From Cognatazoarcus halotolerans (lineage in GTDB: Bacteria > Pseudomonadota > Gammaproteobacteria > Burkholderiales > Rhodocyclaceae): 64,000 bases of DNA. Position numbers and translations under genes: made by a program. The first letter of the stretch is position 1. Each line of letters begins with the position of its first letter. The notes below the pieces were generated by a model that saw only the letters and a program-made list of their open reading frames with translations, was not told the DNA's origin and did no database searches. This document shows, in pieces, positions 8,586-20,420 of this stretch. The stretch spans positions 1-64,000 of the forward strand of contig NZ_WUAF01000002.1 in NCBI RefSeq assembly GCF_009800965.1, in the 5' to 3' direction.

Positions 8586-10400
8586 ATGACGTTGCGCAGG
8601 ATCTTTGTTGCCGTTGCCTTGCTTTCAGCCTCGAGCCTGCCGGCGCAGGCTCAACAGACACCGCTCGCGCCAGCATCGCAGTTGAACGACGCGGTTTCGC
8701 GCGCGATTGGATCGAATCCCGAAGTCCAGGCCCGCTGGCATGCCTTCCGGGCCTCGATCGACGAGCAGGATGTGGCGCGGGGTGGCTATTTGCCGAGAGT
8801 CGACCTGACGGGCGGGATCGGGCTCGAACACCGCGACCGTCCCGATGTCCCGAATGTCGATTACACCCGGCGGGGCGGAACCCTGTCGCTCAACCAGATG
8901 CTGTATGACGGCTTCGCGACGCAGTCCGAAGTCGCCAGGCTCGGCTATGCCAAGCTGGCACGTTATTACGAAGTCGTCGATGCCGCTGAGAACACTGCAC
9001 TCGAGGCCGTACGGGCCTACCAGGACGTGCAGCGATATCGTGATCTGGTGGCGCTCGCAAAAGAAAACTACGTCCAGCACAAGCAGGTATTCGACCAGAT
9101 CGAAGAGCGCGTGCGGGCCGGGGTGGGGCGTCGGGTCGATCTCGAGCAGGCGACCGGACGTCTGGCACTGTCCGAATCGAATCTGCTTACCGAGGCAAGC
9201 AATCTTCACGATGTCAGCGCGCGCTATCAGCGGGTCGTGGGCGAGCTGCCTGCAGAAGCACTGCTCCCGGCGTCGCTGGGCTCCGACGGTCTCCCGCCTT
9301 CGATTTCGGAGGCGCTTACCCTCGCTTACCAGGGCAGCCCGGCATTCAATGCCGCGGTGGAGAATGTGCGTGCCGCACAGGCTGAAGCGCAGGCGACAGA
9401 TTCCCGGTTCCAGCCGCGGGTCGATCTTCGTGCGAGCCAGAGCCTGGTACACAATCTGGACGGCGTCGACGGCCGAAGTGGCGATCGGGTCATCGAACTG
9501 GTTCTGAACTACAACCTGTTCAATGGCGGATCCGACCGGGCACTCAAGCGTCAGTACGCCGAGCGGCTCAACGAGGCCAAGGATCTGCGTGACAAGAGCT
9601 GCCGCGATATCCGTCAGACGCTGGCGATTGCCTATAACGATATCGGACGCTTGAGCGAGCAGCTGCGCTACCTCAACCAGCATCAGCTTTCCATCGAGAA
9701 GGCACGTGAGGCCTACCGCCGCCAATTCGAGATCGGCCAGCGCACGCTGCTCGATCTGCTCGATACCGAGAATGAGTATTTCCAGGCCCGTCGTGCCTAC
9801 GCCAATGCGGGCTATGACCGACAGATTGCCGAGGCCCGCACCCTGGCGGGCATGGGTGGGCTGTTGAAGAAGCTCGGTCTTGCCCGTGCGGATCTGCCCA
9901 CCCTGGAAGCACTCGGCCAGGATCGCGATGGGATCGATCCCGCGACTGCCTGCCCCGCCGCGGCGCCGTTGCAGGTCACCTTCGACAAGGCGGCGCTTGC
10001 GGCAGCGGCAAAACCGGTGGTTGAACCGCAGGCGCCGATCGAGAAGCCTGCGGCGAGTGCGGCCGACGCGGCGGTGTCACTCAGGGTGAAGGAATGGGCA
10101 GATGCCTGGCAAAGCAAGGATACCGACGGCTATCTCGGCTTTTACGCGTCGAATTTCACGCCCGAGGGCGGGATAGGCCGAGCCGCCTGGGAGCAGATGC
10201 GTCGCAAGTATGTCGGCAAGCCGGGTCGGATCGAGATCAAGATCGGTGAGGTTTCGATCCGGGCGGGCAGTCCGGACTCGGTGGTCACCGAGTTCCGCCA
10301 AGGTTATGTGTCGGCCGACTACCGAGATGAGGTGACCAAGCGGCTCGAATGGGTGCGCGAGGCAGGTGCATGGAAGATCGTCCGCGAGTCGGCGCTCTGA
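8586..10400 (+). CDS. TolC-family outer-membrane channel of the type I system with a fused C-terminal NTF2-like domain
   Basis: 604 aa. A signal peptide (cleavage near AQA, about residue 23) is followed by two OEP repeats (about 30-430) of the TolC/AggA/LapE type, with the usual LLDLLDTENEYFQARR helix. A low-complexity Ala/Pro linker then leads to an extra ~108-residue domain (about 497-604) starting VSLRVKEWADAW. It ends in a RLEWVREAGAWKIVRES strand typical of SnoaL/NTF2-like folds, such as those appended to envelope proteins. LapE homologues normally stop at 420-470 aa, so the tail is unusual. This should be the outer-membrane exit for the adhesin. The ABC transporter and membrane-fusion partners are not in the window and may lie upstream of the adhesin. 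Confidence 0.9.
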   Translation: MTLRRIFVAVALLSASSLPAQAQQTPLAPASQLNDAVSRAIGSNPEVQARWHAFRASIDEQDVARGGYLPRVDLTGGIGLEHRDRPDVPNVDYTRRGGTLSLNQMLYDGFATQSEVARLGYAKLARYYEVVDAAENTALEAVRAYQDVQRYRDLVALAKENYVQHKQVFDQIEERVRAGVGRRVDLEQATGRLALSESNLLTEASNLHDVSARYQRVVGELPAEALLPASLGSDGLPPSISEALTLAYQGSPAFNAAVENVRAAQAEAQATDSRFQPRVDLRASQSLVHNLDGVDGRSGDRVIELVLNYNLFNGGSDRALKRQYAERLNEAKDLRDKSCRDIRQTLAIAYNDIGRLSEQLRYLNQHQLSIEKAREAYRRQFEIGQRTLLDLLDTENEYFQARRAYANAGYDRQIAEARTLAGMGGLLKKLGLARADLPTLEALGQDRDGIDPATACPAAAPLQVTFDKAALAAAAKPVVEPQAPIEKPAASAADAAVSLRVKEWADAWQSKDTDGYLGFYASNFTPEGGIGRAAWEQMRRKYVGKPGRIEIKIGEVSIRAGSPDSVVTEFRQGYVSADYRDEVTKRLEWVREAGAWKIVRESAL

Positions 10401-10428
10401 TTGCCTGACCGCAAGTCACAAGTCGTGG

Positions 10429-10452
10429 AAAGCCCGCTTCGGCGGGCTTTCT
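10429..10452 (+). terminator. Rho-independent terminator after the TolC-like gene
   Basis: The stem aaagcccgc (10429-10437) pairs with gcgggcttt (10442-10450) over a TTCG-type loop and is followed by a short pyrimidine run. It lies 28 nt after the stop and before fumC. Confidence 0.8.
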
Positions 10453-10537
10453 CTTGTGCGTGCGTGAACGCGGGGAACGCCTGCGCGCTGCCGGGCTCTC
10501 AGCAGACAAGTGGTCTTTCAGGGCGGAGGTAACGGGT

Positions 10538-11920
<1,383 letters not shown>

Positions 11921-11935
11921 GCGTCTGCGGGCTGC

Positions 11936-13198
11936 TCACACGAAGCGGGCGACGAAGGCTCCCGTGCTGTGCTCCGGCAGGGGCAGCCACACCTGGTGGC
12001 CGCTCCCGGGCGCGACGTCCATCGGCTCGCCCCGGGCGTCCTGCATGTGCTCGAGGGTCAGTTCGAAGTTGCCGGCGGGATGCACGAATTCGAGCCGGTC
12101 TCCCACGGCGAACTTGTTCTTCACATCGACCCTCGCGAGTCGGCGCGCTGTGTCGAAGGCCACTACGTCGCCGACATACAGGCTGCGGTTCGATTCGGAA
12201 TGGCCACGCAGGTAGTTCTGGTAATCGGCCGGCGTGTGTCGCTGGTAGAAGCCGTCGGTGTAGCCACGATTTGCAAGCCCCTCGAGCTGACCCAGCAGGG
12301 CCGGGTCGAGGCCGCGTCCCGCAAGCGCATCGTCGATGGCCTGCCTGTAGGCCTGGCAGGTGCGCGCAACGTAGTATGGGCTCTTGGTACGGCCCTCGAT
12401 CTTGAGCGAGTCGACGCCGATTTCGACGAGTCGCTGTACATGCTCGATGGCGCGCAGATCTTTGGAGTTGAGAATGTAGGTACCGTGCTCGTCCTCTTCG
12501 ATCGGCATGTAGCTGCCCGCGCGCTTTTCCTGCTCTTCGATCAGGTATACGTCGCCACTCGGATCGCTGGCCGCTTCGTGGACCTTGAAATCCCAGCGGC
12601 ACGAGTTGGTGCAGGTCCCCTGATTCGGATCGCGATGGTTGAAGTAACCGGAGAGGAGGCAGCGGCCCGAATAGGCCACGCACAGTGCGCCGTGAACGAA
12701 GACTTCCAGTTCCGTGTCGGGACACGCCTCGCGGATTTCCGCAATCTGCTCCAGCGACAGTTCGCGTGACAGGATCACGCGACTGATGCCCGCCTTTGAC
12801 CAGAATCGGACTGCGGCCGCGTTGACCGTATTCGCCTGGACCGAGAGGTGGATGTCTACTTCAGGCCAGGTCTCGCGAACCATCATGATCAGGCCCGGAT
12901 CGGACATGATGAGCGCGTCGGGGCCGAGCGCGATGGCCGGTGCCATGTCGTGCAGGTATGTCTTGAGTTTCGCGCCGTGCGGGTAGATGTTGGAAACCAG
13001 ATAGAAGCGGTGGCCAGCGGCATGGGTTCGGTTGATGCCTTCTCGCAGGACTTCGATGTCACCGAAATCATTGTTGCGGACGCGCAGCGAGTAGCGCGGC
13101 TGCCCTGCGTAGATGGCGGTGGCGCCGAAGGCGAGGGCGGTGTCCAGCATCGCCAGTGAGCCGGCGGGCGCGAGCAGTTCGGGTTTGCGCGGGGTCAT
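11936..13198 (-). CDS. trhP: U32-family tRNA hydroxylation protein
   Basis: 420 aa, a peptidase U32 family member of the YegQ/TrhP type. In E. coli TrhP takes part in prephenate-dependent formation of 5-hydroxyuridine at the tRNA wobble position rather than acting as a peptidase. The N-terminus (PELLAPAGSL) is characteristic, as is the central Cys-rich segment (CVAYSGRC then GTCTNSCRWDF), which probably binds a cofactor or metal. The C-terminal region carries a small beta-barrel. It converges with fumC, with only 15 nt between stops. It is divergent from the Nudix gene, with about 100 nt between starts. Confidence 0.9.
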   Translation of the reverse strand: MTPRKPELLAPAGSLAMLDTALAFGATAIYAGQPRYSLRVRNNDFGDIEVLREGINRTHAAGHRFYLVSNIYPHGAKLKTYLHDMAPAIALGPDALIMSDPGLIMMVRETWPEVDIHLSVQANTVNAAAVRFWSKAGISRVILSRELSLEQIAEIREACPDTELEVFVHGALCVAYSGRCLLSGYFNHRDPNQGTCTNSCRWDFKVHEAASDPSGDVYLIEEQEKRAGSYMPIEEDEHGTYILNSKDLRAIEHVQRLVEIGVDSLKIEGRTKSPYYVARTCQAYRQAIDDALAGRGLDPALLGQLEGLANRGYTDGFYQRHTPADYQNYLRGHSESNRSLYVGDVVAFDTARRLARVDVKNKFAVGDRLEFVHPAGNFELTLEHMQDARGEPMDVAPGSGHQVWLPLPEHSTGAFVARFV

Positions 13199-13295
13199 GT
13201 CAGGCTCGTGCAGGTGCGGGGCGCCGATTATAACGGGCGGTGGGCGCGATGGCGCCTCGCTCCGGATGTGGTTCTGCCTGAGAACGGAGGGGAAA

Positions 13296-14132
13296 ATGGC
13301 TTCATCAGGGTGTGCAGGGTTTGATGCATCGGCACACGGGGCGCAGCTTCGAGCGATGGTCGATTCACTGGATCAACCCGAGGCGGAGGTATTCGCCGGA
13401 CATGTGCCCCTGATGTTCGGCGAAGCCTGCATTGGTCATCTGTCCCCCGCGTTTTCCGCCTACGTCCTCGCGCGGCGGTCCCTCATCGCGCTCCGGGATG
13501 GGCTGCTGTGGATCGATCCGTTGCGTCCGCCACCGGAATTGTCGGCACGATGGCATGAGCTTGCAGTGATGTGTCGAACGGATGGTTGGTTACCGGCCTG
13601 GCGCGACGAGGCCTATGCGGTGCGCCATCCCGCGCATGGAGAACCGATCTGCGAGCTCGAGCGCGGCGCGTTTCGTCGATTCGGACTCAAGAGTGAGGCG
13701 GTTCACGTCAACGGGATCTCGCACGACGGGCGCATCTGGGTGGCGCGCCGTGCGGCCAGCAAGGCTATCGATCCGGGAAGGCTGGACAACATGGTTGGCG
13801 GCGGGATCGCATCGGGTGAAGATGCGACAAGCGCGTTGCTGCGCGAATGCCAAGAGGAGGCGGGGGTGCCGCTGGCGGTGGCACGCGGTGCGCACTTTAC
13901 AGAACGGCGGGTTTCTCTGCGGCGTGAGCCGGACGGCATTCACCACGAGACCTTGCACATCTACGACCTGTTGCTACCGGTGGATTTCATGCCTCGCAAT
14001 CTCGATGGTGAAGTGGCCGGCTTTTCGCTCATGTCGCCGGATGCCGTCACCGAGGCGCTTTGCGGTGGGGCATTCACGATCGACGCAGGCGCGGTCACCG
14101 CGGCTTGTCTGTTGCGGCACTCGGGATCGTGA
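13296..14132 (+). CDS. Nudix hydrolase with an N-terminal DUF4743-type domain
   Basis: 278 aa from the ATG at 13296, which has gga-gggg six nt upstream. The longer frame from 13113 overlaps trhP antisense and has no ribosome-binding site. The C-terminal half has a complete Nudix box beginning GGIASGEDATSALL and continuing RECQEEAG (fits Gx5Ex7REuxEExGu). The N-terminal ~120 residues resemble the DUF4743 module found in plant and bacterial thiamine-pyrophosphokinase-related Nudix proteins. Family members hydrolyse nucleoside diphosphate-linked compounds, and damaged thiamine diphosphates have been proposed. The substrate cannot be read from the sequence. Confidence 0.88.
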   Translation: MASSGCAGFDASAHGAQLRAMVDSLDQPEAEVFAGHVPLMFGEACIGHLSPAFSAYVLARRSLIALRDGLLWIDPLRPPPELSARWHELAVMCRTDGWLPAWRDEAYAVRHPAHGEPICELERGAFRRFGLKSEAVHVNGISHDGRIWVARRAASKAIDPGRLDNMVGGGIASGEDATSALLRECQEEAGVPLAVARGAHFTERRVSLRREPDGIHHETLHIYDLLLPVDFMPRNLDGEVAGFSLMSPDAVTEALCGGAFTIDAGAVTAACLLRHSGS

Positions 14133-14156
14133 CAGCGTTGTGTCGTCGCCGCGCGT

Positions 14157-15416
14157 TCAGCAAGGCGTTGCGTTGGCGAATCCTGCCGGAAGCGGTGGGG
14201 AGACGCTGCGCAGGCGAACCGCGATGATCAGAGCGCAAAGCACGCTGATGCCGAGGACGGCGACGACCGTCGGCCAACCGCCCATCGCCCATGCAACGCC
14301 GGAAGCGCTGCCGATCATGCTGCCTCCCAGGTAGTAGCCGAACAGGTAGATTGCGGCAGCGAGCGCGCGCCGCTCCCCGGCGCGACGGCTGGTCCAGCCA
14401 CTGGCCGTGGTGTGGGCGCCAAAATAGCCGAAAGTAAATATCGCGACGCCTGCGATGATCACCGGAAGATGCATCGACAGGGTGGTCACGAGCCCCCCGC
14501 AGCATATCGTGATCATCAGCCACAGTACCCGCCGGCGCCCGTAGCGGTCGGCGAGCTGACCGCTCCAGGCCGACGACCAGGTGCCCACCAGGTAAAGCAG
14601 GAAGATTGCGCCGAGTTCGGTCTGCCCCAGTGAGAATGGCGCAGCGCTGAGGCGAAAGCCGAGATAGTTGTAGACCCCGACGAAAGCGCCCATCAAGAGG
14701 AAGGCACTGAGAAACAGCCAAGGCAGGGCGCGGTCCGCGAAAAGAGCACGTGCGTCGGAGAGGAGGCGTCCAAGTTGCGCCTGGCGCAGCCGGAAATGAC
14801 GTGATTGCGGCAATTGGCGCCAGAAGATTGCCGCCGCGACGCCGCCGATCAGGCCGAGCACCGCCAGCGCGATCCGCCAGGAACTCCAGTCGGTGACCGC
14901 CGCCGCGATGAAGCGCCCGCTCATGCCGCCGAGCGTGTTGCCGGCAATGTAAAGTCCGAGTGCCCGCCCCTGAGCGCTCGAGACGACCTCTTCGCCCAGA
15001 TAAGCCATTGCCGCGGCTGGCAGACCGGCCAGTACGGCGCCAAGCAAGATCCTCAGTGCCAACAGCTGATGGAAGTTCACTGCGAATGCGGATGCAAAGG
15101 CGGTCACGGCAGCCAACAGCAGAGACCACTTCATTACTGTGCCGCGACCGTAGCGGTCCGAGAGTACGCTTGCCGGAATCAGCATGACCGCGAGCGCAGC
15201 CATGCCGCCCGATACCGACAGGCTGGCCGTGGCAGGCGATACAGCGAACACTTCTGTGAGCCGCGGCAGAATTGGCTGGGTGCCATAAAGCATCGCGAAA
15301 GTGGCAAAGCCGCCAAAGAACATGGCGAGATTGGCGCGACGGAATTCGGGGGTGCCGGCCTCGATGAAATCGTCCGGCCCCGAGGCACGCGCAGGGTGTT
15401 CCGTATTCGCCGTCAT
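14157..15416 (-). CDS. MFS transporter (YnfM/arabinose-efflux type)
   Basis: 419 aa from the ATG at 15416, with aggag 8 nt upstream. An in-frame extension to 15509 would run through the divergent promoter. Twelve hydrophobic segments are visible, with the MFS loop motif DRYGRGTVM between segments 2 and 3 and a related [10 protein letters not shown] in the second half. The family exports sugars, aromatic acids or drugs, and the substrate is unknown here. It is divergent from the LysR gene at 15529, so it is probably that regulator's target. Confidence 0.9.
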   Translation of the reverse strand: MTANTEHPARASGPDDFIEAGTPEFRRANLAMFFGGFATFAMLYGTQPILPRLTEVFAVSPATASLSVSGGMAALAVMLIPASVLSDRYGRGTVMKWSLLLAAVTAFASAFAVNFHQLLALRILLGAVLAGLPAAAMAYLGEEVVSSAQGRALGLYIAGNTLGGMSGRFIAAAVTDWSSWRIALAVLGLIGGVAAAIFWRQLPQSRHFRLRQAQLGRLLSDARALFADRALPWLFLSAFLLMGAFVGVYNYLGFRLSAAPFSLGQTELGAIFLLYLVGTWSSAWSGQLADRYGRRRVLWLMITICCGGLVTTLSMHLPVIIAGVAIFTFGYFGAHTTASGWTSRRAGERRALAAAIYLFGYYLGGSMIGSASGVAWAMGGWPTVVAVLGISVLCALIIAVRLRSVSPPLPAGFANATPC

Positions 15417-15486
15417 GTTCCGCACTCCTGATTGCCATGGCCAAGCAGCCGTGATGAGCGATCTTAGGACGGCGAAAAAAGGCAGT

Positions 15487-15519
15487 CCAATATATTCTAT
15501 GAGCTCCAAATATATATGG
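15487..15519. promoter_or_regulatory. AT-rich imperfect inverted repeat in the MFS/LysR intergenic region
   Basis: ccaatatatt (15487-15496) is mirrored by aatatatatgg (15509-15519), with one extra base, around a GAGCTC-containing centre. It is conspicuously AT-rich against the GC-rich background and lies 10 nt before the LysR start. A LysR-type operator with the T-N11-A architecture, used for autoregulation and MFS control, is the natural reading. Confidence 0.5.
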
Positions 15520-15528
15520 ATTGTATTA

Positions 15529-16422
15529 ATGGAGCTCCGACACCTGCGTTACTTCGTGGTGGTTGCCGAGGAGTTGAATTTCACCCGAGCGGCGGAGCGC
15601 CTGCATATAGGACAACCCCCCCTGTCGATGCAGATCCGCGATCTCGAGGATGAACTGGGGGCTCGCCTGTTCGAGCGAACCAAACGCAAAGTGGCGTTGA
15701 CCGAGGCGGGGCGGCGCTTTCTCGAACGTGCGCGAAGCATCCTCTTGCAGGCGGCGTCCGCGGCCGATGAGGCGCGGCGCGCGGCACGTGGCGAGGTGGG
15801 CGAACTCAGGATCGGCTTTGCGTCTTCGTTGCCTTACAGCTCTGTCCTGCCCGACATCATCTATGCATATCGTCGGCAGTATCCTGACGTGCAACTGCAA
15901 CTTCGCGAAATGTTTACCGGCGATCAGTTTCTGGCACTTTCGACGGGAACCCTCGATGTCGGGCTGGTCCGCTTTGGTGGTACGGGCGCCCCGGTCGGGT
16001 TACGCACCCGCGAGATCGGACGCGACCCCCTTCGGTTGGTGATCAATGCGGCGCATCCACTTGCGAGTCGTAGCGAGATTTCGCTTGCCGAGGTCGCGAA
16101 CGAGGGCTTCATTACCTTTCCGCCTGACATCGGAACCGGACTGCCGGGTATCCTGCGTACCGCCTGCCTCGCAGCGGGGTTCGAAGCGCGTATCGTGCAG
16201 ATTGCGCGGGAGGCAACGACACAGATCGGACTGGTCGCGGCCGGTCTGGGCATTGCATTGCTCCCCGCTCCATTGGAACGGGTGCGGATTCCAAGGGTTC
16301 GCTATCTGGCCGTGAGCGATCCCGGAATGGAGGTTGCGCTGGGCGTTGCCACTGTCGATGCGCCACCCAGTCCTTTGCTGGGTGGCTTCATGAAGGTGCT
16401 TGAGCAAGTTTGTCGCATCTGA
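15529..16422 (+). CDS. LysR-family transcriptional regulator
   Basis: 297 aa from the ATG at 15529 ([18 protein letters not shown]). The longer frame from 15301 is antisense to the MFS gene. It has an N-terminal winged HTH (about 1-60; [16 protein letters not shown]) and a LysR substrate-binding domain (about 90-290) with a [14 protein letters not shown] entry. The overall look is close to the BenM/CatM branch that senses aromatic-acid intermediates. It is divergent from the MFS transporter gene. Ligand unknown. Confidence 0.92.
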   Translation: MELRHLRYFVVVAEELNFTRAAERLHIGQPPLSMQIRDLEDELGARLFERTKRKVALTEAGRRFLERARSILLQAASAADEARRAARGEVGELRIGFASSLPYSSVLPDIIYAYRRQYPDVQLQLREMFTGDQFLALSTGTLDVGLVRFGGTGAPVGLRTREIGRDPLRLVINAAHPLASRSEISLAEVANEGFITFPPDIGTGLPGILRTACLAAGFEARIVQIAREATTQIGLVAAGLGIALLPAPLERVRIPRVRYLAVSDPGMEVALGVATVDAPPSPLLGGFMKVLEQVCRI

Positions 16423-16432
16423 AGGATGTCGG

Positions 16433-17050
16433 TCATGCACGCACGACCCACCAAGCGGTCAGTAGCAGTGATGCGCCCATCGCGCCATTGAAAAGACGCC
16501 AGCGCAGCGGTCGGGTGAGGAACCGGCGCATGCCTGAACCGAATGCCGCCCAAACGGAGACGCAGGGAAAGTTCACCACGATGATCGTTGCGCAGGCCAG
16601 AGCGACGGCCGAAGCGCGATCGCTCAGTGGGGGTAGCAGGGCGCTCGAAGCGGTGAGTGCCATCATCCAGGCCTTCGGGTTGATCCATTGAAAGGTTGCT
16701 GCGCCGATAAAGCTCATGGGGCCGCCCTCTTTGGCAGGCAGCCCTTCTGCCGGCGGCGTCGCGCGGACGAGCTTGATTGCGAGCCAGATCAGATAGGCAG
16801 CGGAGACGGCCTTTAGCGCGTTGCGCAAGTCGGGGCTTGCTACGAGCACCGCGCCGATACCCGTGGCGCACAAGGCCACCTGGACGCTGTGTCCCACGCC
16901 GATGCCGAGAAGATGAGGCAGCGTGGCGCGGTAGCCTGCATGGGCGCCGGCCGAGGCCACCAGGAGATTGTTGGGGCCGGGCGTAATCGACGCCACCAGC
17001 ATGAACGCGGCCAGTGGCAGGGCCGTTGTGGCGAGAACGAGGTGTTCCAC
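16433..17050 (-). CDS. LysE/RhtB-family amino-acid exporter
   Basis: 205 aa from the GTG at 17050, preceded by ggagga at the right spacing; this gives the normal family length. The frame continues upstream to 17254 but without membrane segments or a ribosome-binding site. It has five to six hydrophobic helices, the TPGPNN motif in the first third (SITPGPNNLLVASAGA) and a FQWINPKAWMMAL stretch typical of LysE proteins. Family members export basic or neutral amino acids and homoserine lactones. It converges with the LysR gene, 10 nt apart. Confidence 0.9.
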   Translation of the reverse strand: MEHLVLATTALPLAAFMLVASITPGPNNLLVASAGAHAGYRATLPHLLGIGVGHSVQVALCATGIGAVLVASPDLRNALKAVSAAYLIWLAIKLVRATPPAEGLPAKEGGPMSFIGAATFQWINPKAWMMALTASSALLPPLSDRASAVALACATIIVVNFPCVSVWAAFGSGMRRFLTRPLRWRLFNGAMGASLLLTAWWVVRA

Positions 17051-17350
17051 GGGTGTCCTCCATGCGGTGTTCCGATGGACACATCGTCGTCCCGATCCCC
17101 GATGGTGTCCCGGTACGCCCGGCCGCTCGGAAGGCAATTTTGGGCCGGTGTCGGGGCCGTAACGCATCCGTCGGCGCGCAAAACCGGGGGAGTGTTCATC
17201 ATGCGGTGGTAGGGACCACCGTCGCTTCGCATCCTTGGGCCGCTTCTGAAGCAAGGATTTCGCACATCCAGAACGTTGGAGGGTCGGCGCTTGGAGATCA
17301 CCTCGGCAGCCATCATGTGACGGCTGCTACAAAAAAATGCATGTACCGCT

Positions 17351-17378
17351 CTTGAAATGCGCTGGCCCTGTCCATACT
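17351..17378 (+). promoter_or_regulatory. Sigma-32 heat-shock promoter of groES-groEL
   Basis: CTTGAAA at 17351-17357 and CCATACT at 17372-17378, 14 nt apart, match the heat-shock sigma consensus (CTTGAAA, 13-15 nt, CCCATnT). The rest of 17051-17350 shows no gene or clear signal. Confidence 0.85.
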
Positions 17379-17379
17379 A

Positions 17380-17406
17380 TTAGCACTCGTCAGGGGTGAG
17401 TGCTAA
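17380..17406. promoter_or_regulatory. Perfect CIRCE element (HrcA operator)
   Basis: TTAGCACTC at 17380-17388, a 9-nt spacer, then GAGTGCTAA at 17398-17406: an exact match to CIRCE. It starts 2 nt after the sigma-32 -10 element, so HrcA bound here would block transcription start. Confidence 0.96.
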
Positions 17407-17485
17407 CAAGCTGCCCCGATGTTCGATTTTACTTACCGGACCTCAGTGTCCGACACGTTGATTCCTGAACCAAGGAGACTGCTTC

Positions 17486-17776
17486 ATGAAAATCCGTCCT
17501 TTGCATGATCGCGTAATCGTCAAGCGCATCGAAGCCGAGCGTACCACTGCCAGCGGCATCGTTATTCCCGACAGCGCTGGTGAGAAGCCCGATCAAGGCG
17601 AGGTGGTTGCCGTCGGTAACGGCAAGATCCTGGAAAACGGTGATGTGCGTGCGATGGCCGTCAAGGCTGGCGACAAGGTGCTGTTCGGCAAGTATGCCGG
17701 TCAGTCGGTGAAGGTCGAGGGCCAGGAACTGCTGGTCATGCGCGAAGAAGACATCATGGGTGTGATCGAAGGCTGA
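17486..17776 (+). CDS. groES: Co-chaperonin GroES
   Basis: 96 aa, the standard length. It forms the heptameric lid of the GroEL chamber. [14 protein letters not shown] at the N-terminus and the mobile loop ([13 protein letters not shown]) that docks on GroEL are intact. AAGGAG sits 8 nt before the ATG. It is the first gene of the groES-groEL operon, with dual control by sigma-32 and CIRCE/HrcA upstream. Confidence 0.98.
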   Translation: MKIRPLHDRVIVKRIEAERTTASGIVIPDSAGEKPDQGEVVAVGNGKILENGDVRAMAVKAGDKVLFGKYAGQSVKVEGQELLVMREEDIMGVIEG

Positions 17777-17818
17777 GTGCCTCTCTCACCGACACGTCAA
17801 TACGAATCAAGGAGTTGA

Positions 17819-19474
<1,656 letters not shown>

Positions 19475-19492
19475 TCCTCCCGGCCTCGCGCC

Positions 19493-19528
19493 AACGAAAA
19501 GCCCCGCCTGGTGCGGGGCTTTTTTCGT
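19493..19528 (+). terminator. Terminator after groEL
   Basis: aaaagccccgc (19497-19507) pairs with gcggggctttt (19513-19523) and is followed by a T-run. Flanking AACG/CGTT extends the symmetry. Confidence 0.93.
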
Positions 19529-19745
19529 TTACGGCCATGCAAGGCGATATGAGCGCCCGCGCGGACGCGTCGCCGTGTGATAATCGCGGAAAAAACGGCA
19601 GGGAGGCACCCGTTGCAGGATCAGGGTGCTCCCTGGAATTTCCCCGTCTGAAAAGAGGGGGAAATTCCCTAAGACCGAGTAAAAGGAGAACAGCGGGATT
19701 GAAGTTAACGGTCCCCGCTTACGCAGAACTTACAATGGATTTAGC

Positions 19746-20420
19746 ATGCGGATACTTCTGGCCGAGGACGATCCCGTTATTGCCGATGGACTTTCGAGGG
19801 CGCTCAAACGGGGTGGCTATGCTGTAGACCATGTGCCGACCGGGACCGAGGCGGACGCGGCGCTTGCTTCCCAGCCGTTCGACCTGCTGATCCTTGACCT
19901 GGGTCTGCCCAAGCTGCCAGGAATTGAAGTCCTGAAGCGTTTGCGTGCGCGCAAGTCCGCAGTGCCGGTGCTGATCCTCACGGCGCAGGATGGTGTCGAG
20001 GATAGAGTACGCGGCCTCGACGCGGGTGCCGACGACTACCTGACGAAACCGTTCGCGCTTCCCGAACTCGAGGCCCGGGTCCGTGCCCTGACTCGTCGTG
20101 GGACCGGTCAGCCGAAATGTATCGAGCTCGGGAGCCTGACCTATGACCAGGCGGACAGAGTCGTCAAGATATCCGGTCAGATCATCGAGCTCTCGGCGCG
20201 TGAGGTCGGGCTCCTGGAGGTTCTCTTGCTGCGGGTTGGCCGGCTGGTAAGCAAGGATCAACTTGTCGATCATCTTTGTGGCTGGGGCGAAGAGGTCTCC
20301 AATAACGCGATCGAAGTCTACGTGCATCGATTGCGCAAGAAACTCGAGAGTAGCGGGGCAAGAATCGTAACCGTGCGCGGTCTGGGGTATTGCCTGGAAA
20401 AGCCGGATGCCACTGCGTAA
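19746..20420 (+). CDS. OmpR-family response regulator (TctD/QseB-like)
   Basis: 224 aa. A receiver domain (1-115) with acidic pocket DD at 8-9, phospho-acceptor Asp51 and Lys101, then an OmpR winged helix (about 130-218; VYVHRLRKKLE recognition region). The branch resembles TctD/QseB. Its coding end overlaps the kinase start by 14 nt, so the two proteins form a pair. In TctD-type systems the target is often a tricarboxylate transporter; nothing nearby confirms that. Confidence 0.93.
   Translation: MRILLAEDDPVIADGLSRALKRGGYAVDHVPTGTEADAALASQPFDLLILDLGLPKLPGIEVLKRLRARKSAVPVLILTAQDGVEDRVRGLDAGADDYLTKPFALPELEARVRALTRRGTGQPKCIELGSLTYDQADRVVKISGQIIELSAREVGLLEVLLLRVGRLVSKDQLVDHLCGWGEEVSNNAIEVYVHRLRKKLESSGARIVTVRGLGYCLEKPDATA

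Noticed and set aside
10454..10537. Upstream extension of fumC to a TTG
   Set aside because: It begins in the terminator of the previous gene; the GTG at 10538 has a GGAGGT ribosome-binding site and the family N-terminus.
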